DNA of 5,751 nt from Ruminococcus sp. (GTDB lineage Bacteria; Bacillota; Clostridia; Oscillospirales; Ruminococcaceae): the NCBI GenBank assembly GCA_024697705.1, contig JAILFF010000227.1, positions 1-5,751 on the forward strand, in the 5' to 3' direction. This document shows, piece by piece, positions 1 through 5,606 of the stretch. The translations under genes were made by a program, and so were the position numbers. How positions within the stretch are numbered: the first letter of the stretch is position 1; each line of letters opens with the position of its first letter. The notes beneath the pieces are model-generated. The model was not told where the DNA came from, ran no database searches, and saw only the letters and a program-made list of their open reading frames with translations.

Positions 1-124
1 TGGTGATGATCGCGTCAGCCGACTGCGGGTCGCTCGTTTAGGTAACGCTTTTGGCTTCGGCGTATGCGGTCACGGGCGCAGACATTATCGCCGGCGCGGA
101 AAGTATGTATATAAGTTTTTTCAT
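1..124 (-). pseudogene. Secreted protein, 5' end, interrupted by a stop just after the signal peptide
   Basis: The ATG at 124-122 follows a strong AGGAGG with 8 nt spacing. The first 22 residues form a clear Sec signal peptide: MKK, a hydrophobic core (LIYILSAPAIMSAP), then a likely cleavage site after AYA. Six codons later a TAA (40-38) ends the frame at 28 residues. The same frame then stays open to the window edge with protein-like content (TSDPQSADAIIT), so a longer exported protein probably existed, and a single base change such as CAA to TAA would explain the stop. The function cannot be told from what is present. It lies downstream of the L,D-transpeptidase and a small membrane protein on the same strand, so it may share their transcript. 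Sequencing error is an alternative to true decay. Confidence 0.6.
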
Positions 125-132
125 AATCTCTT

Positions 133-138
133 CCTCCT
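133..138 (-). promoter_or_regulatory. Ribosome binding site of the secreted protein gene
   Basis: A perfect AGGAGG on the minus strand, 8 nt before the ATG at 124. It fixes the start and shows that the short signal-peptide frame was a real gene rather than a chance ORF. Confidence 0.75.
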
Positions 139-176
139 AAAAGATTATTTACTTTGCTATTAAAATCGTCTTAACA

Positions 177-392
177 TTAGCGCCGTTTAAGGGCGTTTCG
201 CCGTCGAGCGATAGTATCGATATTTTTATTACCGCTAGGATGTTCGCCCTCCGCAAGGGGCTTGTTCAGATGTACGTCGTAAATGCAGTCGCCCGGTCTG
301 ACGCCACCCACCGGCAGAAGAAGAAATATTACAGCAATTATCACGACAGATCTTTGTGATATCACTATGCCTTTCTCTTCATTTTCATTCAC
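177..392 (-). CDS. Small single-helix membrane protein, probably frameshifted near its end
   Basis: A 71-residue frame starting with GTG at 392. An acidic N-terminus (NENEEKG) is followed by a hydrophobic segment at about residues 15-31 (SVVIIAVIFLLLPVGGV) and then a polar tail, suggesting one membrane helix or an uncleaved signal anchor. The last 15 or so residues are basic and unprotein-like (IARRRNALKRR). Removing one base from the A5 run (T5 on the plus strand at 223-227) switches to a frame reading ISILSLDGETPLNG and ending at a TAA at 151-149. That gives about 80 residues, stopping 24 nt before the next ATG, which is normal operon spacing. I therefore suspect the true 3' end is at 149. 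There is no clear ribosome site before the GTG. The family is not recognised. It lies 78 nt downstream of the transpeptidase on the same strand with no obvious terminator between them. Confidence 0.45.
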   Translation of the reverse strand: MNENEEKGIVISQRSVVIIAVIFLLLPVGGVRPGDCIYDVHLNKPLAEGEHPSGNKNIDTIARRRNALKRR

Positions 393-470
393 TTCGGATA
401 CCTACCGTTACATTTCCCGACAAAGCGGTAAATACGAAGAATTCGAGAAAGGAATAAATGTGAGTACGGC

Positions 471-2147
471 TCACCAGTACATGAAAACAGGCGTATCCAA
501 TTCTACGTTTTCATAGACATACTCAGCCGCTTCTATGGGCATATTGACGCACCCGTGCGAACCCGCGTAAACATACCTGTCTCCGCCGAAATAGTCGTGC
601 CACCATGCGTCGTGCAGTCCCACGCCGAAAAGTGAAATGTTGTTCCAGTAATTAACAAATGTAGACCAGGTCTCACCTTCCGAAGTGCTGCCTTCGAGAG
701 TCTTGTCCCTTTCCTTGTACCAAAGCTTGTATACGCCGCCCGGAGTATTTTTGGCGTCGGTCGGCATACCGGATACAATGTCGCACTGATATTTCAGCTC
801 GCCGTTTTTGTAGTACCAGAAATGCTGCGCGGAAAGATCGACCTCGCAGTAGGTATCGGAGAAATCGGTCTCGGCGGTACGCCATTCGGGTCTGCCCGTA
901 TAGCTGAACCCGCTCGTTTCGTAATATATCGGCTCGAAGCTTGCAGAATCACCCTTGCGGATAAGATCGATCAACAGCTCGGCTGTCTTTGAATAATCGG
1001 TCAGCCAGCCGTAGCAGCCCTCGCCCTGCTCGACAGTTATCACGCCGCGGGTAGTCGAAGTGAACGTCCTGCTCTTGCCGAAGGAATCGTACTTCTTCGC
1101 AACGCTTTCGACATAGCTTTCGACCATATCCGTATCGACAGCAAAACCGTCCGAAGGGCTTTGAGCGTCAAGGCTTATCCAGTCGAGCACCTGCCTGCCT
1201 TCGAGCGTTTCGCGGGCAAAGCCGTAATCGAGAGTGAATCTCGCTTTACTAAGGTTGTTCAGCGTTTTCAGCTCGTCGCGGAGGTCGTCGCTCGTCACAG
1301 CGGGCTGATCGTAGAAGCTGCATTTTTTCAGGTTTATTGAATAGGTGCCGCTGTCAAGAAAGCCGTCGATATAATCGTAAAGCGGCTGAATATCCTTCGC
1401 GTCCGCCGCCGTGCCGACTAATTCGGGGACTATCCTGAAGCCGTCGGATGTTCTTTCGATGCGTGCGTTCTTCGGTTCTGTCGGAGTCTGTTCAGCGACG
1501 ATCCTGCTGTCTACGATCTCATAGAGCTTTTCGCGGCTGTAAGCAAAATCGGGAGAAAAGCTGTACTCCGTCTTTCTGCTGCGGGCTTGCAGCCATTTGA
1601 AATGATCCTGCTTTTTAAAGAGCTCCTCCAAGCTGCTGCGGATATTGTCGGCGCCGTCAACTTCGGTGAGCGCAACGGTGACGACCTCGCCGTCGGGACG
1701 AGTAAGGCTTATCACATTCGGTATGCCCGAATACTGCTTTACAAGCTGCGCGGCATCATCGACCGAGAGCTTTCCCACGCTGACGCCGTTTATGAACGTG
1801 TTGTCAAGGAAAATACCTTTATAGACCCATATCCCGTGAATATACCATATCAAAGCAACGGCAGCAGCCGCGCCCAAAGTCACGGCGATCGCCTTTATGA
1901 AAGCAATGAACTGTTTCTTCTTCTGCTGCTTTTCTTTCAAAGCACGTTCGGCGCGGCGTTTTTCCACATACTCCCTCGCCTCGCGCTCGTTCCGCTGCTC
2001 GGCACGCTTACGCGACGGCTTTGAGGCGGCGGGTATATCCGAAAATACCGCGTTGTATTCCCCGTCGTCCTGTTTCGCTTTTCGGCTGTTTTTCTTTGTA
2101 TTTTTGGGATTTGCCGTCATGGTGATCTTTTTTTCCTTTTCTTCCAT
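471..2147 (-). CDS. Membrane-anchored L,D-transpeptidase (YkuD family)
   Basis: A 558-residue enzyme expected to form 3-3 peptidoglycan cross-links or attach proteins to the wall from outside the membrane, using a catalytic cysteine. Residues 1-80 are a highly charged, probably cytoplasmic tail rich in Lys, Arg and Glu with coiled-coil character (about 47-79). Residues 81-104 form one transmembrane helix, giving a type II topology. Residues about 115-220 and 300-382 resemble the PG_binding_4 type domains often found ahead of clostridial YkuD domains. The YkuD domain spans about 431-556, with His512 and the signature S530-H-G-C533-V-N535, so the active site looks complete. The ATG at 2147 gives the longest frame, with GGGAG 12 nt upstream; Met10 is a less likely alternative start. 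A divergent promoter region lies upstream, and a small membrane protein and a secreted protein follow on the same strand. The family call is firm; the exact substrate is unknown. Confidence 0.95.
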   Translation of the reverse strand: MEEKEKKITMTANPKNTKKNSRKAKQDDGEYNAVFSDIPAASKPSRKRAEQRNEREAREYVEKRRAERALKEKQQKKKQFIAFIKAIAVTLGAAAAVALIWYIHGIWVYKGIFLDNTFINGVSVGKLSVDDAAQLVKQYSGIPNVISLTRPDGEVVTVALTEVDGADNIRSSLEELFKKQDHFKWLQARSRKTEYSFSPDFAYSREKLYEIVDSRIVAEQTPTEPKNARIERTSDGFRIVPELVGTAADAKDIQPLYDYIDGFLDSGTYSINLKKCSFYDQPAVTSDDLRDELKTLNNLSKARFTLDYGFARETLEGRQVLDWISLDAQSPSDGFAVDTDMVESYVESVAKKYDSFGKSRTFTSTTRGVITVEQGEGCYGWLTDYSKTAELLIDLIRKGDSASFEPIYYETSGFSYTGRPEWRTAETDFSDTYCEVDLSAQHFWYYKNGELKYQCDIVSGMPTDAKNTPGGVYKLWYKERDKTLEGSTSEGETWSTFVNYWNNISLFGVGLHDAWWHDYFGGDRYVYAGSHGCVNMPIEAAEYVYENVELDTPVFMYW

Positions 2148-2191
2148 TGATCCGCTTCACTCCCTGTTTTCCTTTTACTGCGCTGCTGCGA

Positions 2192-2219
2192 TATAAAATA
2201 TTAAAAAATCTCATGTAAA
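2192..2219 (-). promoter_or_regulatory. Possible proximal promoter of the L,D-transpeptidase
   Basis: On the minus strand TTTACA (2219-2214) and TTTATA (2197-2192) are separated by 16 nt, which would start a transcript about 40 nt before the ATG. The region is AT-rich, so a chance match is possible. It is weaker than the distal promoter at 2264-2292. Confidence 0.3.
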
Positions 2220-2263
2220 GTCGTTTTTCAAAGGAAATTGTCAAATTATCCCGCACTAATAAT

Positions 2264-2292
2264 ATCATATCATAAAACAGCCGATATGTCAT
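2264..2292 (-). promoter_or_regulatory. Distal promoter of the L,D-transpeptidase (left half of a mirrored pair)
   Basis: On the minus strand ATGACA (2292-2287) and TATGAT (2269-2264) are separated by exactly 17 nt, matching sigma-A spacing, with a predicted start near 2257 and a leader of about 110 nt. The -35 box sits at the end of the left arm of the inverted repeat, in the same position as in the opposing promoter. Confidence 0.6.
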
Positions 2293-2417
2293 TCACCAAA
2301 ATGGTTAAATTTTTGATAATATGTATTTTGATATAACGGATTAATTACAGAACATATCACCGACCTATTTTCTCAGCCCGTGTTCATGTGTGAGTTTAAC
2401 CGTTCCGGTGAATGACA
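2287..2417. repeat. Inverted repeat pair flanking an 85-bp spacer in the divergent control region
   Basis: Arms at 2287-2309 and 2395-2417 share one axis of symmetry (paired positions sum to 4704). They match at 20 of 23 positions, including an uninterrupted 11-bp block (TGTCATTCACC / GGTGAATGACA) and a 7-bp block (GGTTAAA / TTTAACC). Both arms end in the -35 hexamer of an outward promoter. The 85-bp spacer is AT-rich and holds no gene. The arms may be two copies of an operator for one regulator controlling both divergent genes, or ends of an invertible or mobile segment. The conservation is seen directly; its role is inferred. Confidence 0.65.
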
Positions 2418-2440
2418 ACTCCCGAAGCTTCTGTTATAAT
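2412..2440 (+). promoter_or_regulatory. Promoter facing the surface protein gene (right half of a mirrored pair)
   Basis: ATGACA (2412-2417) and a perfect TATAAT (2435-2440) are separated by 17 nt. The predicted start, near 2447, coincides with the first possible codon of the downstream reading frame (TTG at 2446), leaving no room for a leader or ribosome site. The promoter is convincing; its link to this coding region looks like the product of a deletion. Confidence 0.7.
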
Positions 2441-2445
2441 ATTAT

Positions 2446-3402
2446 TTGGATATCCTCGACGCCATTTATAAGGACTACCCCGAGATAGCAATAGGGGTGC
2501 TGTTTTTCCCATTCGAGGGCAGAATGCTTCCATATATGCCCGAGTTCAGCAATTATCAGGAGATAGAGGAAAACAGCGGCGCGGAGGAAGCGCTGAAAAC
2601 GCTTTACAGCGCTCTTGACCGCAGGAACGCGACCTATGCTCCGGTAAACTTCAATTTCGGCGAAAAGACCGTAGAGATCGGCAGGCACAGGGGCTTGACG
2701 ACATGGACTTGGACGTACGCCGATAATGATACCTTTGCCCGCGATTATCTGCGTGGTCTTAACGGAATGACTACGGATTTCGCGTGGAAGACAACAGAGC
2801 TTATCGAAAGCATCTCATCTGCGGACGTCACTGCAAAAGACGGGTCGGATATTGAGAAGCCTATCGCAGCCCTTCGTTCGGGCGAAACAAAAGCGCTCGA
2901 TACTGCCGAGCTTGTCAGGATAGAAGAGCTTGACAAAGACCGTTCGCTCATGATTTGGCGTTACAAAGCCGACCTGACTCTCGGCGGAGAATCCTTCGGG
3001 GAATACTATCTTTATTCCGATCCGTTTGTGTTTACCAAAGAAACGTCTGAAAACAGCGAGCCCGCCGCTGTTACTCCGTCCGAACCTTTTAGCGCGGAAA
3101 AGTCAGCAAATGTTAGTGCTGCCGCCGACGGAAATTCCACCGTAAATGCGGATAACGCCGTTTCACAGAGCGCTTCCGACGAAGCCGCTGACAACGCAGG
3201 ACAGGCTTCGTCGGAAAACAGCTCTGCCGCACCTGCGGGCGAAACTGCTTCTGAAAACACTCCCGCCGCAAACAGCGAAGAAGCCGCCGACGCTTCGCCG
3301 AAAACAGGCACTGACAGCGTCCCGACATTAGGCGGAATTATCGCCTGCGCGTTTCTCGCATTTTTCGGGCGCGTTAAGCGAAAGACAGAGCATAACATAT
3401 GA
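2446..3402 (+). CDS. Cell-wall-anchored surface protein with SPKTG sorting signal, N-terminally truncated
   Basis: A 318-residue frame. Residues 1-197 look like a folded domain that I do not recognise, with aromatic-rich stretches (TTWTWTYAD, EYYLYSDPF). Residues about 198-283 are a low-complexity Ser/Ala/Glu/Asn linker typical of wall-spanning stalks. The C-terminus is a cell-wall sorting signal: SPKTG (284-288), a hydrophobic segment (about 294-308) and a basic tail (RVKRK). Sortase should cleave between Thr and Gly and attach the protein to peptidoglycan. Such a protein needs a signal peptide, but there is none: an in-frame TAA lies at 2437-2439 and the first usable codon is TTG at 2446, directly after a -10 box and without a ribosome site. 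The 5' end is therefore probably lost; leaderless translation or a start at Met27 (2524) would still not supply export. A terminator follows 30 nt after the stop. Confidence 0.75.
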   Translation: MDILDAIYKDYPEIAIGVLFFPFEGRMLPYMPEFSNYQEIEENSGAEEALKTLYSALDRRNATYAPVNFNFGEKTVEIGRHRGLTTWTWTYADNDTFARDYLRGLNGMTTDFAWKTTELIESISSADVTAKDGSDIEKPIAALRSGETKALDTAELVRIEELDKDRSLMIWRYKADLTLGGESFGEYYLYSDPFVFTKETSENSEPAAVTPSEPFSAEKSANVSAAADGNSTVNADNAVSQSASDEAADNAGQASSENSSAAPAGETASENTPAANSEEAADASPKTGTDSVPTLGGIIACAFLAFFGRVKRKTEHNI

Positions 3403-3432
3403 AAACGCGGTTTGCACCGCAAATGATCTTAA

Positions 3433-3468
3433 ACAGAGGGCACGGTGAAATGCCCTCTGTATTTTTTT
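3433..3468 (+). terminator. Rho-independent terminator of the surface protein gene
   Basis: A perfect 10-bp stem (ACAGAGGGCA / TGCCCTCTGT) with an 8-nt loop, followed by A and seven T. It lies 30 nt after the stop codon. A small GCGGT/ACCGC hairpin at 3407-3420 precedes it. Confidence 0.9.
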
Positions 3469-3521
3469 GCTAATATCGGGAACGCTTTTGACTTCGGCAC
3501 CACAGCGAAGTTCAACAGCAC

Positions 3522-3560
3522 AAAAAGGACACGACCGCTCCGCGTGGAATGATCGTGTCC
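3522..3560 (-). terminator. Rho-independent terminator of the BspA-like gene remnant
   Basis: On the minus strand GGACACGA (3560-3553) pairs with TCGTGTCC (3534-3527) around an 18-nt GC-rich loop and is followed by TTTTT (3526-3522). It lies 46 nt after the TGA at 3609-3607, which supports that codon as the original gene end. It converges with the terminator at 3433-3468. Confidence 0.75.
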
Positions 3561-3606
3561 GTATAGTTAGTCTGTTAAGCTCCCTTGATCGCCTGCTTTG
3601 AACACA

Positions 3607-4387
3607 TCAGCCTCCGAAGGGAAAGGGCTGGGGGTCAAGCTCAAGCGGATCGTTTTGATCGCCGCCTCCGCTTGTGGTGATAATGTCCTCGGTGTCAAAA
3701 ACGGTTATCATAACCCTCGTCTTCTGTCTGTACATCGGTAAAAGCGTCCGAAAACGTGAAAACGTACTGATAATCGTTCAAACCATTATAAGAGCAGCTG
3801 TTGACTTTATTCTCTCCGCTGAAGAATTGTATATTATTCCCGACATAGCTGTAATTATCGTCCGCCCAGAAATATGTTCCCTCACCGAAATCAACAGTGT
3901 CTCCGAGTTCGATGTATCTGCCGACTTTAAGGGTCTTGGGTGTGCCCTTTGTGATCTTGGTATCACCATCTTCATTAAGACTATTCACATCAATCACAGC
4001 ATATTAATCGTAGCCCGAAACTCTTTTGTCGCCGATATTCCGGCCTGTTTCGTTCGGAAGACGCATATCATATTCTATGCCGTATTGGAAATTGTTTGAA
4101 AGTGTGATCTCCGAAAGACTTGTGCAGCCGGTAAACATATCAGTCGTTCCGCCGTAACCGGGAACAAATTTATCTCCCGGATCAAGAGAAGTCAGTGATG
4201 AACAATCAGCAAACATATAGTGCATATATTTCACATTTTTTGTATCAAAGCTATCTCCAAAATCAATAGTTGTCAGAGATGAACAATTCCGGAACATTCC
4301 CTGCATCGTTGTGACTTTGCTCATATCAAAATTATGTCCGAGATCGAGAGAAGTCAGAGAGGAACATTTGTTGACCAAAGTGGTTTT
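3607..4387 (-). pseudogene. BspA-like (DUF285) leucine-rich repeat surface protein, broken gene
   Basis: The minus strand encodes four consecutive 26-27 residue repeats of the BspA/DUF285 type, each starting C-[ST]-S-L and, in the first three, containing a MF-x-[NDG] turn before the next Cys. Family members are generally extracellular. Three lesions are visible. The 5' end is missing: homology stops near 4375-4387 and a TAA lies in frame at 4441-4439, with no signal peptide. An in-frame TAA at 4006-4004 follows the repeats. The same frame then continues for about 100 more residues (VIDVNSLNEDGD through FTFSDAFTDVQTED). Finally, one extra base in a T5 run (plus strand 3697-3701) causes an early stop at 3697-3695; without it the protein continues NRFDTEDIITTSGGG and ends PFPFGG at TGA 3609-3607. 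The terminator just beyond agrees with that end. Family call firm for the repeats; the non-repeat part is not recognised. Confidence 0.8.
4088..4366 (-). repeat. Four tandem DUF285 coding repeats
   Basis: Cysteines that start each unit lie 27, 27 and 26 codons apart. The DNA repeats too: segments near 4345, 4265 and 4185 share the pattern agaaGTCAG-GA-GAACA. The fourth unit is the most divergent. Such internal repeats are a natural substrate for deletion by recombination, consistent with the lost 5' part. Confidence 0.7.
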
Positions 4388-4445
4388 AAAACGGTCACGG
4401 AAAGCTGTAAAGTGCTTGAAAATGCGAGATTTGCGAGTTTAGGGG

Positions 4446-4473
4446 TTGATTTTTGGCAGAAATATGTTATAAT
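4446..4473 (+). promoter_or_regulatory. Promoter of the acetyltransferase gene
   Basis: TTGATT (4446-4451) and a perfect TATAAT (4468-4473) are separated by 16 nt. The predicted start is about 30 nt before the ATG at 4511, leaving room for the ribosome site. Confidence 0.7.
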
Positions 4474-4496
4474 AATTACAGAAGATATTACAGTTC

Positions 4497-4502
4497 AGGA
4501 GG
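4497..4502 (+). promoter_or_regulatory. Ribosome binding site that decides the acetyltransferase start
   Basis: A perfect AGGAGG 8 nt before the ATG at 4511. The in-frame ATG at 4505 is only 2 nt away and the upstream ATG at 4334 precedes the promoter, so 4511 is the best start. Confidence 0.8.
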
Positions 4503-4510
4503 AGATGAAT

Positions 4511-5143
4511 ATGGTTGAGTATAAGCATTATGACAGCTCTTATGAAGCTGAGACATTAAAGGTTTTCATAGAGTCCTTTGTGAACTATCCTCTTTTTTGG
4601 GGAATTTTCAAAGACCGGTTCAAGTCAGAGACAAAGCTGCGCGATTTTTATGAGCTTCTGATGAAGGGGATATTCAGAGCTACTATCCGCAAGAATGACT
4701 GCTATATAGGCGTTGCGGACGGAAAGGTCGCAGTGATTGTGATCGTTGAGAAACCATCTGACAAACCGGTTGGTTTTTGGGATTATGCGGTAAGTGGAAT
4801 GCCGGGCGTTATCGCAAAGATCGGGCTTGAAGACACCCTTAAGTTTATGGAGCTGTCAGATAAAACGGAAATTGTTGTAAAAGGCATCCATGAACCACGC
4901 TGGCATTTGTATTTTTTGGCAGTTGATCCGAACCATCAATGTCAAGGCGTCGGAACGGGGGCGATACAGGATTTCCTTATTCCTTTGGTAAGAGCAGGCG
5001 GCGGAAATTTGATCACCGTAACTACCAATTCCGAGAAAAATGTGACCTTTTATTGTAAAAACGGATTCTCACTGATTAAAGAAGAAACGCTTGCATACAA
5101 AGAAAAATCTATCGGGAACTGGTCTTTCAGAATGGATCTATGA
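4511..5143 (+). CDS. GNAT family N-acetyltransferase
   Basis: A 210-residue protein expected to transfer an acetyl group from acetyl-CoA to an amine; the acceptor is unknown. The acetyl-CoA binding motif A is clear at about residues 133-150: a beta strand LYFLAVDP, then the pyrophosphate loop Q143-C-Q-G-V-G148-T-G. It is followed by a helix and by NVTFYCKNGF (177-186), the usual C-terminal GNAT segment with its aromatic residue. There is no signal peptide or membrane helix, so it should be cytoplasmic. The longer frame from 4334 is rejected because its first 57 codons overlap the promoter and the BspA remnant. It is transcribed alone from its own promoter. No clear terminator follows, and it has no functional link to the neighbouring wall proteins that I can see. 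The gene is intact, unlike its neighbours. Confidence 0.9.
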   Translation: MVEYKHYDSSYEAETLKVFIESFVNYPLFWGIFKDRFKSETKLRDFYELLMKGIFRATIRKNDCYIGVADGKVAVIVIVEKPSDKPVGFWDYAVSGMPGVIAKIGLEDTLKFMELSDKTEIVVKGIHEPRWHLYFLAVDPNHQCQGVGTGAIQDFLIPLVRAGGGNLITVTTNSEKNVTFYCKNGFSLIKEETLAYKEKSIGNWSFRMDL

Positions 5144-5501
5144 GGAATCGGGAGGATAAAGAAGAAAAACAGCGTTGATACATACAGACATATCGGAGCG
5201 AGAAATATTTTGCGAATTCTGTCCGCATCCATTTCAGGATAAAATATGTATATTCTATACGCTGTCAGATTGATATAATCCTGCAAAGTCACATTTGGTA
5301 ATGGTATATGAACCGTCAGGGCTTATCATGGAAAGCAAAACCGAAATATGGATAGATCAGGTACCGATAGCCGCCTTGAAACGCGCTTTTGCCGACTCAG
5401 GGCATATCTCGACTTCATAATAATAATCAAGAAATCAATCTCGTTCTTAATGCGCTGAGCCGAAAACTCAACGTTGTAATTTTCTGCTTTCTTATGTTTA
5501 T
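5144..5501. other. Gene-poor stretch with scraps of coding-like sequence
   Basis: No complete gene with a start and ribosome site is visible here. On the minus strand a frame open from 5529 (beyond this stretch) reads YKHKKAENYNVEF and NEIDFL. Adding one base at the A3 run 5432-5434 (plus strand) would join it to DYYYEVEICPESAKARFKA, which stops at TGA 5359-5357 and resumes in the same frame with SPDGSYTITKCDF, stopping at a TAG near 5264. On the plus strand another fragment (MVYEPSGLIMESKTEIW) is open from about 5301 to 5420. Neither is recognised. The best reading is a decayed gene, probably minus strand, but this is uncertain. An isolated GGGAGG at 5150-5155 has no start codon at a usable distance. 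Confidence 0.3.
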
Positions 5502-5579
5502 AGACCTGCCCACTAACTCCTCGTGCGACCTATGGCAAAAATTTGTCGGCAGACGTACGGGAGGTTAATGGACAGGTCT
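5502..5579. repeat. 78-bp imperfect palindrome
   Basis: Arms at 5502-5527 and 5554-5579 match as an inverted repeat at 20 of 26 positions, with a perfect 7-bp outer end (AGACCTG / CAGGTCT), around a 26-nt loop. All six mismatches are transitions, so some become G-U pairs in RNA from either strand. No T-run follows on either side, so it is not an ordinary terminator. The right arm can alternatively pair with CCTGTC at 5587-5592. It lies just downstream of the minus-strand gene ending at 5607. Possible identities are a structured 3' end, a small mobile or REP-like element, or an insertion sequence end. Confidence 0.55.
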
Positions 5580-5606
5580 TGGATTTCCTGTCAGTCGGTC
5601 GGTATA

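Noticed and set aside
1587..2024. 145-codon plus-strand frame inside the transpeptidase gene
   Set aside because: It is fully antisense to a gene with clear domain motifs and has no ribosome site.
2008..2292. 94-codon minus-strand frame overlapping the transpeptidase 5' end
   Set aside because: It overlaps the firm transpeptidase frame and its promoter, and its C-terminal half is the shadow of the Lys/Arg-rich tail.
3479..3500. Near repeat of 41-61 (GAACGCTTTTGACTTCGGC against TAACGCTTTTGGCTTCGGC)
   Set aside because: The similarity stops after about 22 bp and has no matching context; probably chance.
3527..3560. Hairpin read as a mobile-element terminal repeat
   Set aside because: Five T follow on the minus strand, shortly after a gene end, which fits an ordinary terminator.
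4334..4510. Upstream extension of the acetyltransferase frame to an ATG at 4334
   Set aside because: It overlaps the BspA remnant and precedes the promoter; AGGAGG at 4497 points to the ATG at 4511.
5050..5292. 80-codon minus-strand frame running under the end of the acetyltransferase
   Set aside because: It has a GTG start without a ribosome site, and about half of it is antisense to a well-supported gene; the hydrophobic run arises from antisense of an A-rich stretch.
5502..5579. Palindrome read as an integron attC site
   Set aside because: The expected RYYYAAC and GTTRRRY core sites are not present in the right places, and no integrase or cassette is nearby.
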